A stretch of 64,000 nt of DNA from Cognatiyoonia sediminum (lineage in GTDB: Bacteria; Pseudomonadota; Alphaproteobacteria; Rhodobacterales; Rhodobacteraceae). Location: NCBI RefSeq assembly GCF_900129845.1, contig NZ_FQXB01000003.1, forward strand, positions 186,001 to 250,000. Reading direction: 5' to 3'. This document shows positions 53,593 to 63,100 of this stretch, one piece after another; position 1 is the first letter of the stretch, and every line of letters begins with the position of its first letter. The notes below the pieces were generated by a model. It had not been told where the DNA came from, did not search any database, and saw only the letters and a program-made list of their open reading frames with translations. The position numbers and the translations under genes were made by a program.

Positions 53593-54531
53593 ATGACACA
53601 GGCGAAGAAGGAGCCAAGGCGTTATTTGTTGATTTCACCGTGTCGGAACGAGGCGGATTATATGCGGCGGACATTGGAGTCTGTCGTCGCGCAATCAGTG
53701 ACGCCTTCGAAATGGGTCATCGTCGATGATGGCTCTACCGATGAAACGCCTAGTATTTTGGCGGAATATGCCGCGAAACACCCCTGGATTTCAGTCGTAC
53801 AGAAACCCGACAGAGGTCATCGCGCTGTTGGACCCGGAGTGGTTGAAGCGTTCTACTTCGGATTGGATACTGTCGATCTGAGCGAATATAGCTATTCCTG
53901 CAAATTAGATCTCGATCTAGACCTGCCTCCCCGATACTTCGAAATCCTTATGGAAAAAATGGAGGCAAACCCTCGGATAGGCACGTGTTCTGGTAAGCCG
54001 TATTTTCGGAATGCTCAGGGACAAATGGTTTCTGAAAAGTGCGGTGATGAGATGTCGGTGGGGATGACGAAGTTTTACCGTCGGGCCTGCTTTGACCAAA
54101 TCGGTGGTTATGTTCGCGAAGTCATGTGGGACGCGATCGATTGTCACAAAGCCCGGCAACTTGGGTGGATCGCAGCGAGTTGGGACGAGCCTGACCTTCG
54201 GTTCGAACACCTTCGACCGATGGGGTCGTCTCAAAAAAGCATCTACACTGGGCGGCGTCGGCACGGGTTTGGCCAATACTTTATGGGCAGCGATCCGCTC
54301 TACTTTTCTGCAACCGCAATCTATCGCATGGCGCACCCGCCCTACGTGACAGGCGGATTGGCGACGCTTCAAGGATATATTTCAGCGTGGTGGCGCGGAG
54401 AGGCGCAGTTAGACGATCCAGAACTTCGGCACTTTATTCGCGCGTACCAAAGGCGGGCTTTGGTTGTGGGTAAGTCGAAAGCTATCTCAGAGATAGAGGA
54501 TCGTTTGTCGGGAAACTTCCAACCTGGGTAG
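53593..54531 (+). CDS. Glycosyltransferase family 2 protein
   Basis: About 312 residues. YLLISPCRNEADYMRRTLESVVAQS and WVIVDDGSTDETP form the nucleotide-binding part; YSCKLDLDLDLPPRYF holds the DxD-type metal site. WDAIDCHKARQLGW lies in the acceptor region. A GTG three bases upstream of the ATG is an alternative start. Follows another GT2 gene with a 75-base gap. Confidence 0.85.
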   Translation: MTQAKKEPRRYLLISPCRNEADYMRRTLESVVAQSVTPSKWVIVDDGSTDETPSILAEYAAKHPWISVVQKPDRGHRAVGPGVVEAFYFGLDTVDLSEYSYSCKLDLDLDLPPRYFEILMEKMEANPRIGTCSGKPYFRNAQGQMVSEKCGDEMSVGMTKFYRRACFDQIGGYVREVMWDAIDCHKARQLGWIAASWDEPDLRFEHLRPMGSSQKSIYTGRRRHGFGQYFMGSDPLYFSATAIYRMAHPPYVTGGLATLQGYISAWWRGEAQLDDPELRHFIRAYQRRALVVGKSKAISEIEDRLSGNFQPG

Positions 54532-54546
54532 TAGAGTGCCGAACCC

Positions 54547-56484
54547 ATGAAATATCACCCCGAGATTGATGGACTCAGAACGGTTGCAGTAGCCCCGGTC
54601 ATTTTGTTCCATGCCGGATTCAGCGGATTTGGCGGGGGGTACGTCGGGGTCGATGTTTTCTTTGTGATTAGTGGGTTCTTAATTACCTCGATCCTCATAA
54701 GCGACTTGGAGCAGGGGACGTTCTCCATCCTCAAGTTTTACGAGCGGCGGATGCGCCGCATTTTGCCTGCTTTGTTCGTCGTGGTTTTGGCATGTATCCC
54801 TTTTGCATGGGTCTGGTTGCTGCCGAGCGCGTTCAAAGACTTTTCCCAAAGTGTCGCTGCAGTCGGTCTTTTTGCTTCGAATTTCTTGTTTTGGTTTGAG
54901 GTTGATTATTTTGACACATCAGCAGAGCGTAAACCGCTTCTTCACACGTGGAGTCTTGCGGTCGAAGAGCAATATTACATCGTGTTTCCGGTGTTGCTTG
55001 CGGTAATTTGGAGGTTGGGACAAAGGTCCGTTTTCGGTATTATCAGTGTCTTGGCCTTATTAAGTCTTGCATACACAGTTGTTGCCCGCAGCTTTGGGTG
55101 GGCCAGCGATGCAGCCTTGTTCTATCTACCGTTTTCCCGGGCCTGGGAACTTTTTGCTGGTTCGTTATGCGCAATGATTATGCGGCGTCGCAGTTTGTCG
55201 GGGAACGACGCTTACGCCGCCGTCGGTCTCGGGTTGATCATTTTTGCGATCTTCTTTTTTGACAAACACACGCCCTTTCCATCGGCATATACTGTGGTGC
55301 CAATCGTCGGTACCGCATTGGTTTTACTTTTTGCGCGGCCCGAAGGTTTTGTGGGACGGTTCTTGTCTGTCAGACCAATGGTTCAGATTGGTCTAATAAG
55401 TTACAGTGCCTACCTTTGGCATCAACCCCTATTTGCCTTTGCGCGCGTGAGAAGCTTGGAAGACCCGAGCCATATGACAATGGGTGCCCTTGCAGTGCTG
55501 ACATTGGGCCTTGCGTATTTGACATGGAAATTTGTTGAGCAGCCATTCCGCAAAAAACCGTCGCCGTGGTTGCCGAAACGTGGTGTCCTTTTGAGTGTGA
55601 GCGCCATGTGTTTGGCAAGCTTGGTTGTGTTCGGGACATACGGGCATGTGCGGAATGGGTTTTCGGAGAGGTTTCAGATTGCCGGTTGGTCACAATATGA
55701 ATTTGACCGCTCTTCGCTGCAGGTACAGTCTTGGCGCCTTCTTCGAAATGCAGCGGGGAACAATAACTATGGTGTCGATTTCAATGCGTACGATCAAACA
55801 GAGTGGTTTCCCGACACTGATAGACCTTTGATTCTAGTCGTGGGAAATTCCCATTCCAAAGGGACGTATAACGCGTTGACCTTTTCCCAAGCGGTGGTCG
55901 ACTCCGCCAACGTTGCCCGGTTTGGCACGCAGATTTTCGACCTTCTTGACCCCATCCATCCGTTCTTTGCCTCGCCCAATTTTGAAGCTGCTGACGTGAT
56001 CCTAATTTCCACCCGTTACACAGAAGATGACATCGCGGCGTTGCCCGCCGTTGTCTCGGAACTGCGTGACGCTGGTAAAAAGGTTCTTGTGGTCAACAAC
56101 ACACCTGAGTTTTTGGACTCCGGAAATGCGACGCTGGCAGATTCAGTGCTTTTGAGCGAAACCTCTGCCGGTTCTGATAAAGCAGAAATCTTGGACAAAA
56201 TTGCAACCGAGCATTGGGATGCATTCGTTGAAAATGACCCGGTGTCAGAAATTCGACGAGCTATTGCGCACGTTGCGGAAGAGAACGACATTCCGCTTTT
56301 GGATAGGGCTGACCTAATTTGCGATAGGAGCTCGATGAAGTGCTTTGCAGTAGATGAAGAAGGTCAGAAGATCATTTATGATTATGGTCACATAACGTTG
56401 GCCGGTGCTGCATTCTTGGGACGACGTATGGATAAGGGCGGTTGGCTTGACCCGATCATGCAGCCGACAGTTGTGTCAGAGTGA
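54547..56484 (+). CDS. OafA-type acyltransferase 3 with C-terminal SGNH domain
   Basis: A 645-residue protein. Residues 1-350 are the acyltransferase 3 membrane domain (about ten helices), starting HPEIDGLRTVAVAPVILFHAG, with the conserved His and GVDVFFVISGFLI. The C-terminal 250 residues are a periplasmic SGNH domain: LVVGNSHSKGTYN (nucleophile Ser) and YDYGHITLAGAAFL (His). Such fusions O-acetylate extracellular glycans. Its 3' end overlaps the convergent flippase gene by nine bases. Confidence 0.92.
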   Translation: MKYHPEIDGLRTVAVAPVILFHAGFSGFGGGYVGVDVFFVISGFLITSILISDLEQGTFSILKFYERRMRRILPALFVVVLACIPFAWVWLLPSAFKDFSQSVAAVGLFASNFLFWFEVDYFDTSAERKPLLHTWSLAVEEQYYIVFPVLLAVIWRLGQRSVFGIISVLALLSLAYTVVARSFGWASDAALFYLPFSRAWELFAGSLCAMIMRRRSLSGNDAYAAVGLGLIIFAIFFFDKHTPFPSAYTVVPIVGTALVLLFARPEGFVGRFLSVRPMVQIGLISYSAYLWHQPLFAFARVRSLEDPSHMTMGALAVLTLGLAYLTWKFVEQPFRKKPSPWLPKRGVLLSVSAMCLASLVVFGTYGHVRNGFSERFQIAGWSQYEFDRSSLQVQSWRLLRNAAGNNNYGVDFNAYDQTEWFPDTDRPLILVVGNSHSKGTYNALTFSQAVVDSANVARFGTQIFDLLDPIHPFFASPNFEAADVILISTRYTEDDIAALPAVVSELRDAGKKVLVVNNTPEFLDSGNATLADSVLLSETSAGSDKAEILDKIATEHWDAFVENDPVSEIRRAIAHVAEENDIPLLDRADLICDRSSMKCFAVDEEGQKIIYDYGHITLAGAAFLGRRMDKGGWLDPIMQPTVVSE

Positions 56485-57846
56485 CGATAGATCAAACAAT
56501 GGTTTGAAATCCTCCCAATTCCGGTAACACCCGAACATCGTTAACGCGAGACCTGCCGCAAGGTAGCTGAAATCTGCAATTGGATCCCAAACGTCATATC
56601 GTTTCACAAATTTTACAAGCAGCGGATAGGTCGTGAGTGCGGCAATCCCGGGCGCCAAGATTGCGCCAAACAGCCCAAAGAAGGTTAGGCCGGCAAATAG
56701 AAAAGTAAGCTGGCAAATCGCGGTCGATCCCTTCAGGTAGAAGCTTCGACGCGAGTCCCCGGCAGACAAAAGCGCGGCTTCATACCCTTCGATGACGATC
56801 AAGGGGACGATGGCAAAAGCCACAGTGGATACGATTGGACCAGCAAGCGCGTATCTTGGGTCAAACAGTAGGTCGATTAAGAAAACACCTAAGAATGCGA
56901 AAATTGCCGTTAGAAAAAGGCCGCCTGCTACGACGAGGCGACGCACTCGCCGCATGTTCTTCCTATTGCTTTCGTTTTCATAGGGTGGGCGACGGCTGTA
57001 GAGCGGGAACACCACGCGGTGTGATAGCGGCTTTAGCACTTGAAGAGGTAAACTGCCGACCATGTAACCGATGTTAAAAATACCCAAGGTCGCGATCGAG
57101 AGATAGACCCCCAAGATGGCCATGTCTGATCTTCCGAGAATGAAGCTCGAAAGCGTGCTTAAGAAAACAAACTTTCCAAAGCTGATCAATTCGCGCGCAT
57201 AGACCTTGTTCCATGACAAACGATTGCTTGGACCCGGGAGGAGAAAGTGCGTTCCCAATAGAAACATTGCAGTATTGATTTGTCCGCCGATGGCCAATGC
57301 GAAAACCGATTGTGTCCAAAGGGCCAAGGCGACAGTCACGATGATCCCCAGAACTTGGGTGATAAGCGTGATCGCCACCAATTTCTCTTGCCGAAGTTCT
57401 CGATCGGCGGTTGCTATCTTTGTTGAGGCAAAACCGCTCATTAAAGGGCCGATGGCCATAATGGGCATCAAAGCCGCGAGCATGGGTTCCTCGTAGAAAT
57501 CGGCGAGTGGCTGGGCGATCGCTAAACAAATCAGCGAGAGGATCAGGCCTCTGATAATCTGGATCGTCCAAGCGGTGTTGAGAAAATCCCTGTCTGCTCC
57601 ATGTTTGCTTTGGACGATTGAAGCGCGGATTCCGATATCGGAAAACATTTGTAGGCCACCCATAACGACAGAGATAATCGCCATAAGGCCAAATGCTTCG
57701 GGAAACAGAATCCGCGTTAATAGCAGGCTTGAAATGAGCCGCAACACCCGGTTCCCGCCGGTTCCCGCCAGAACCACAACAAATCCGCGCATTGCTCGGG
57801 CGCGAAGTTTCTGGCCTGTGAAATGAGAGCTGAAGCGGCTGGTCAT
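56476..57846 (-). CDS. Oligosaccharide flippase (Wzx/MATE-like)
   Basis: About 456 residues with 12-14 membrane helices and family features LTRILFPEAFGLMAIISVVMGG and MFSDIGIRASIVQS, typical of the polysaccharide biosynthesis (Wzx, MviN-like) group. It flips lipid-linked oligosaccharides to the periplasm. I chose MTSRFSSHF as the start; the frame is open upstream for 150 bases, overlapping the start of the divergent gene. Only the flippase, not a Wzy polymerase, was found in this region. Confidence 0.88.
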   Translation of the reverse strand: MTSRFSSHFTGQKLRARAMRGFVVVLAGTGGNRVLRLISSLLLTRILFPEAFGLMAIISVVMGGLQMFSDIGIRASIVQSKHGADRDFLNTAWTIQIIRGLILSLICLAIAQPLADFYEEPMLAALMPIMAIGPLMSGFASTKIATADRELRQEKLVAITLITQVLGIIVTVALALWTQSVFALAIGGQINTAMFLLGTHFLLPGPSNRLSWNKVYARELISFGKFVFLSTLSSFILGRSDMAILGVYLSIATLGIFNIGYMVGSLPLQVLKPLSHRVVFPLYSRRPPYENESNRKNMRRVRRLVVAGGLFLTAIFAFLGVFLIDLLFDPRYALAGPIVSTVAFAIVPLIVIEGYEAALLSAGDSRRSFYLKGSTAICQLTFLFAGLTFFGLFGAILAPGIAALTTYPLLVKFVKRYDVWDPIADFSYLAAGLALTMFGCYRNWEDFKPLFDLSSL

Positions 57847-57986
57847 TGGAGTTTTTGTAGCCTTACTTTTTTCGCCATGATCGATGCGTGCAGCTTCAAT
57901 TTTAACATGGTTTTGCCATACAACAGCACCCAACAAAGTGGTATCAAATTTTAAGAATAACCAATTTTTGGCACGGCAGATTTCGA

Positions 57987-59096
57987 ATGGACCCAATCAA
58001 GATTAGCGAAGGCCGTTTTCATTTTAGTGAAGAAACGCAAACCTACAAAGTGAGTTGGGACATAGACGGTGAAGACCTTTGGTTCGAATCGCAACACCCT
58101 ATTGTCCCTCGTGCGGAAGCCGCGCTTTGCGCAATGGCGATCCCTTCAAAATTCTTGGGAAGGCAAATTGTCTTAGAAGATGAAGTAGACGCAACATTCG
58201 TTGAAAATCAGTCAAAAGCGTCGGACGTCATTCACCGATATTGGGGATACCAAGCGCCTGAGCCTCAGGTTGCACGGACAGTTCATCGAAAACATGCGAC
58301 CGGCTCTGCAATGTTTTTTACAGCTGGCGTCGACTCCTTGGACACGCTGAAACGCAATCTCGGCACGTGTGACGTCTTGGTCAACGTTCTTGGTTTCGAT
58401 ATCGCGCTGCGCGATCCCGATAGAAACAAGAAGTCCTTCGGTAATATCGAAAAGGTGGCCAAAGAAGTCGATGCTGCTGCGATCTCGGTAGCCACGAATT
58501 TGAGAAGTCATCATTTGTTTAAATTGCTGCCATGGCGAGAAACGCATGGTGCCGCTCTTGCCTGCGTCGGACACGTTTTATCGGACCAAATTGGGGAAAT
58601 TCGTGTTGCGGCGGCAGACGTCGAACCTCCCTGGGGTCAAAGTTCAGAACTTGACCCGCTTTGGAGTTCATCAGCGATTCAGATTAAGACCGACGGCGGT
58701 GGTGTACTTCGATTGGACAAAGTTATTTCGATTGCGGAATGGTCGCTGGCCAAGAAGTACATGAAGGTTTGTTGGGAAAATCGTAGTGAAGCATTGAACT
58801 GTGGCGAGTGTGAGAAATGTGTTCGGACACAAGTATCAATCTCTATTGTGACTGATTTGGACCAATATGAGGTGTTTCCGAGCGGTAACCTAAATCGTCG
58901 TGTTCGGAGGCTGCGCAAGGTGCCTCCGGCTATTGTGCCACAATGGTACGAGCTTGCAGAAAAAACAAATGATCCTCAGCTTCGAAAAGCCATAAATCGC
59001 ATGTTGGTTTTTTGCAGAGCGAGAAATGCCGTAGTTAATACTGCAAAGTCCATGGGCCTGAAAAAAGAACATCTTTCGTGGATGTTGCGCAACTAA
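57987..59096 (+). CDS. QueC-like ATP pyrophosphatase (function unknown)
   Basis: A 369-residue protein. FFTAGVDSLDTL (PP-loop at 111-117) matches the SGGxDS-type loop of N-type ATP pyrophosphatases, with Ala-Gly-Val in place of Gly-Gly. A four-cysteine set, Cys262-x9-Cys272-x2-Cys275-x2-Cys278 (NCGECEKCVR), matches the Zn site of QueC (7-cyano-7-deazaguanine synthase). The first 90 residues are not part of that fold. QueC adenylates a carboxylate and amidates it, so this enzyme may activate a carboxylic acid with ATP. It opens the cluster that includes the carrier-protein gene at 60141. Confidence 0.65.
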   Translation: MDPIKISEGRFHFSEETQTYKVSWDIDGEDLWFESQHPIVPRAEAALCAMAIPSKFLGRQIVLEDEVDATFVENQSKASDVIHRYWGYQAPEPQVARTVHRKHATGSAMFFTAGVDSLDTLKRNLGTCDVLVNVLGFDIALRDPDRNKKSFGNIEKVAKEVDAAAISVATNLRSHHLFKLLPWRETHGAALACVGHVLSDQIGEIRVAAADVEPPWGQSSELDPLWSSSAIQIKTDGGGVLRLDKVISIAEWSLAKKYMKVCWENRSEALNCGECEKCVRTQVSISIVTDLDQYEVFPSGNLNRRVRRLRKVPPAIVPQWYELAEKTNDPQLRKAINRMLVFCRARNAVVNTAKSMGLKKEHLSWMLRN

Positions 59097-59196
59097 TGGG
59101 CCAGTAAGGGAAAAAGAGTTCAATTCAATTGCCCGTCCATCGCAGTGCGACCTTACAAAGATGCCGAGCCTGCTGAGCATGCAAGAGGAAGAAGAG

Positions 59197-60129
59197 ATGA
59201 AGAAGTTTTTTGCACCCAACCCAAATACGGAACTAAACGCCTGGATCGCTGACAACTTTGATCAGGTGAAAGACGGATTGGATCAAGCTGGATTGGTACT
59301 CTTCCGCGGTTTTGATACCGAAGATGCGGCGACACTGAAAAATACTCTGGGCTTGTTCGGCGCCGATCCGATGACAGATGCCCGCTGGTCCACACCTCGA
59401 TCGTCGGTAGGCGAGGGGGCGTTTACGTCAACAGAGTATCCTGCCGAACAATGGATCGTGCTCCATTCTGAGATGTCATACGCAAGGCTTTGGCCGCGGC
59501 TATTGATGTTTCAATGCAAAATTGCGGCGGAAACGGGTGGCGCAACTACGATTGCCGATTTGCAAGCGGTGAGTGACAGCCTTGGTGATATCGTTGCCGA
59601 GTTCCACGAACGCGAAGTTATCTATCAGCGGAATTTTCGCGCTGGTTTGGATATCCCTTGGCAAACCGCATTTGGGACAGAGGACAAAGACGAAGTTCTC
59701 GAGATCGGACGTCGCAATGGTCTAGAGGTCGAATGGCGTCCGGATGGAACGCTGCGTACGGCTCAGCAGGCACAGGGTGCGATCGAAGGGCCAAATGGCG
59801 CGCTTTGGTTCAATCAAGCGCATCTGTTCCATCCGTGTCAGCTGCCATCGCAGACACGGCAAGCTTTGGTCGCAGCGCTTGGCGCCGATGGTCTTCCACG
59901 AAATGCGGTTTTCGGTGATGGGGAACCAATACCTGATGCCACCATCGAACGGATTCTAGAGGTTTTGACTCAACACACTGAAAGCATTGATTGGCAAGAT
60001 AACGATCTTTCGATCATTGATAATATGCGTTGGATGCACGGCCGTTCTCCTTTTACTGGGAGCCGAAAGGTTCTGGCCGCGATGGGACAACCGCAGGAAG
60101 CGCCCGCGTTGACACCCGTATTTGACTAG
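59197..60129 (+). CDS. SyrP/TauD-like Fe(II)/2-oxoglutarate dioxygenase
   Basis: About 310 residues. The iron ligands are a His-x-Glu pair in LHSEMSYARLWP and a distal His in MRWMHGRSPFTGSR, with the Arg after it for 2-oxoglutarate. HSEMSYARLWPR resembles SyrP and clavaminate synthase-like hydroxylases, several of which act on substrates tethered to carrier domains. GAGGAAGAAGAG lies before the chosen ATG; another ATG at 59161 is in frame. It is followed after 11 bases by the gene with four carrier domains. Confidence 0.85.
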   Translation: MKKFFAPNPNTELNAWIADNFDQVKDGLDQAGLVLFRGFDTEDAATLKNTLGLFGADPMTDARWSTPRSSVGEGAFTSTEYPAEQWIVLHSEMSYARLWPRLLMFQCKIAAETGGATTIADLQAVSDSLGDIVAEFHEREVIYQRNFRAGLDIPWQTAFGTEDKDEVLEIGRRNGLEVEWRPDGTLRTAQQAQGAIEGPNGALWFNQAHLFHPCQLPSQTRQALVAALGADGLPRNAVFGDGEPIPDATIERILEVLTQHTESIDWQDNDLSIIDNMRWMHGRSPFTGSRKVLAAMGQPQEAPALTPVFD

Positions 60130-60140
60130 GGATTTCGGTT

Positions 60141-63100
60141 TTGGCTGACCATTCACATCCGGACTACCGTACTGGCCTGATAGAGGTTGTCGCCTATTCG
60201 GCAGCAAATTCTCGTGCTTACTTAAGCGCAGTTTTTGCCGCCTACCGGAGTGGGCAGGTTGTGCTGGCTTTGCCACATGGTCAGGAGAGGCGCACCGTTC
60301 CCGGGACAAAGATTTTGGAACGAAAGGTCTTTGACGATGATGATGGATGGTTTTCAGATAAACTGATATTGGACACGAGAGACGTACCGGCACAGATTTC
60401 CCTGTCGTCGGGGACCACGGGCCGTCCTAAAGCCATTTTGTTGAGCCATCGTGCCTTGTCAGACGTCGTACAGCGTATCAATGTAGCGATGCAGGTGGAC
60501 GACAGTATTCGAGAGTATGTTGGCGTTCCGGTCACCTTTTCATTTGGGTTCGGTCGCTGCCGCGCAGTCGCAGCCGCTGGAGGACAATCCTACCTTCCAC
60601 AGCATGGTTTTGATCCAAACGAAATTCGCCGAATGCTCGATGAAGGTGAGATCAACGCAATTTCGGCTGTCCCGACGCTTTGGCGGATTGTTTTGGCCAA
60701 CCCTGATATAATTGGCGACGCCGGTCGGCGCGTCAAATGGATCGAAATCGGTAGCCAATATATGTCGGCTGAAGAAAAAGCCGCGATGAAGGAGCTATTT
60801 CCTCAAGCAACGATTGTGCAGCACTATGGTCTGACCGAAGCGTCACGTTCTACTTTGTTGGATATCTCGTCGTCGGCGCATGCGTTGCTGGAAAGTGTTG
60901 GGACACCGACCGGCGATACCGAGATTGAAATCAAAGATGACTTGATCCGAGTACGTGGGCCGCACCTTGCTGAAGGTCTTGTAACTGGGGCCGGTGTCAA
61001 AAAAATCGTTGATGAAGATGGCTGGCTTACCACCTCAGATCGCGGAGAGCTTAGAGACGGACATCTCTTCTATCTCGGCCGCGCCGATGAATTGATAAAC
61101 AGTGGCGGCCTAAAGATTGATCCGACGTTGTTTGAGCAGAGATTGATTGCCGACTTGCATCAAACGGTTGAACTCGGCGTGGGCCGGACAACAGATCCGA
61201 TGCGCGGCGAGAAAGTTCTGATTGTTTATTCTGGCAGCGAAGACTTGGTGGCGGATATCGAAAAAGCCGCAAAAAGTGTGGGAGGAGATTTCGGATTAAC
61301 GGGGACCGGTGCGGTTGAAATCCGTCGTGTCGCCGAAATACCTAAGACAGCGACAGGTAAAGTACAGCGCGGGTTGTTGCAGGATCTAGAGGCCATCGGC
61401 GATGCGCAAACTCTTGGTGGCTCCGCGGATGATACGTCTGCAGATCAAAGAGATCGTCTTATTGCTCTTTGGCAAGAGGTACTCGGAGTTGAGCGTGTTG
61501 AAACGGATCAAAGTTTCTACGACTTGGGTGGCGACAGCCTTTCTGCCTTGACCCTCATCATACGAATGGAAACGCTTGGTCTTGCGCCTGATTTAGCAAG
61601 AGGGATCTTTGACGGTCGCACTATTGATGATATCGCCGGAAAAGGGCAGACGGCACCAGCCAGTAATCAGCTGACGCATGAAGCTGCTGAGCTTCAGAAG
61701 ATTTGGGCCGAAGTCTTGGGTGTCGATCAGGTCGCGACGGATCAAAGTTTTTATGACCTCGGCGGCGATAGCCTTTCTGCGCTGACTTTGATCATGCGGA
61801 TGGAAGCAGCGGGTCTTTCAACAGAGATTGCGCGCGGGATTTTTGACGGGAAATCAATCGACGGCATTCTAGGGAAATCAGAAACACCAGACATCAACAA
61901 TCTACAAAGCTCGCTTGAAAGTGACACGATGGAACGTGTCCCTGTCAGCGAAGGAACAGCCGAGCTTCGAAAACTGTGGTCAGAAGTTTTGGGTGTTGAT
62001 GACATTCCTTTGGACAAAAGTTTCTATGATCTTGGAGGTGACAGCCTTTCTGCTTTGACCGTTATCATGCGAATGGAGGCATTGGGGCTGGCTCCTGACG
62101 TCGCCCGTAGCATATTTGATGGCAAGACAATCCAGCAGATTGTCGGATCGACGGCTACTGAACCGAACGAAGATGCTGGTTCTTCTGAAGAAATAGAACG
62201 GCTCAAAGTGATTTGGTCAGAGGTTTTGGGCGTCGAAACAATCTCTATTGATCAGAGTTTTTACGACCTCGGCGGCGACAGCCTTTCTGCGTTGACTTTG
62301 ATTATGCGAATGGAAGCGCAGGGCATGTCAGCGGAGATTGCGCGCAGGATTTTTGACGGCAAAACAATTCGAGATTTGGTTGGCGGAGCGAATGTTGCAC
62401 CTGCGCCGAAGCCAATAGAGCGTTCGCCAGTCGCAACGCCAAAAGCTGATGCAACGCCATTAGCAAGCCCCACGGCCCCAACCGCACCCTCACTGTCTTT
62501 GAGCGATACGATGAATGCGGTCCACGCCACGAGAGGGTTGCTGGTTCTATGGGTGATAGTGGTTCATTGGCTGCCAGGTGTGTTGGGGCGACTGACCCCA
62601 AATGCAGAAGAGATTTACCAGTCATTGATCCCATTCTTGCGGTTTGGCACGCCCGGGTTCGCAATGGTATTTGGGGTTGGAATTGGAGCCTTGGGTATTA
62701 CCCAGTATATGCGCAATAAAGAACAATTCAAAAAGTCGTCCCAATTCAACACCAGATTGATTGTTGCGGGTGTTCTTGTCTTTGCAGCGTTTAAGTTCCT
62801 TAGCCGCTGGATCAATGGAACGATTGATCCAGACATGTTGCCATCAATCTTATTCTATTCTGCCATTTCTTACTATGCGATTGCGATGTTGGCTTTGCCT
62901 GCAATCATGCGTGTCGTAACGGTCGGTCCTAACAGATTACTGACGATCGCAGCGACATTTGTCGGATGTTTGATCATCCATGACATGATGCAAACGTGGG
63001 TCGCGCCCCTTGAGCTAAGTGGATTTGCGGAGTTGGGTAAAATCTTACTGTCCGCTAAGTATGGGTTCTTCCGAATGACAAGCTTTGTCATGGTCGGTGT

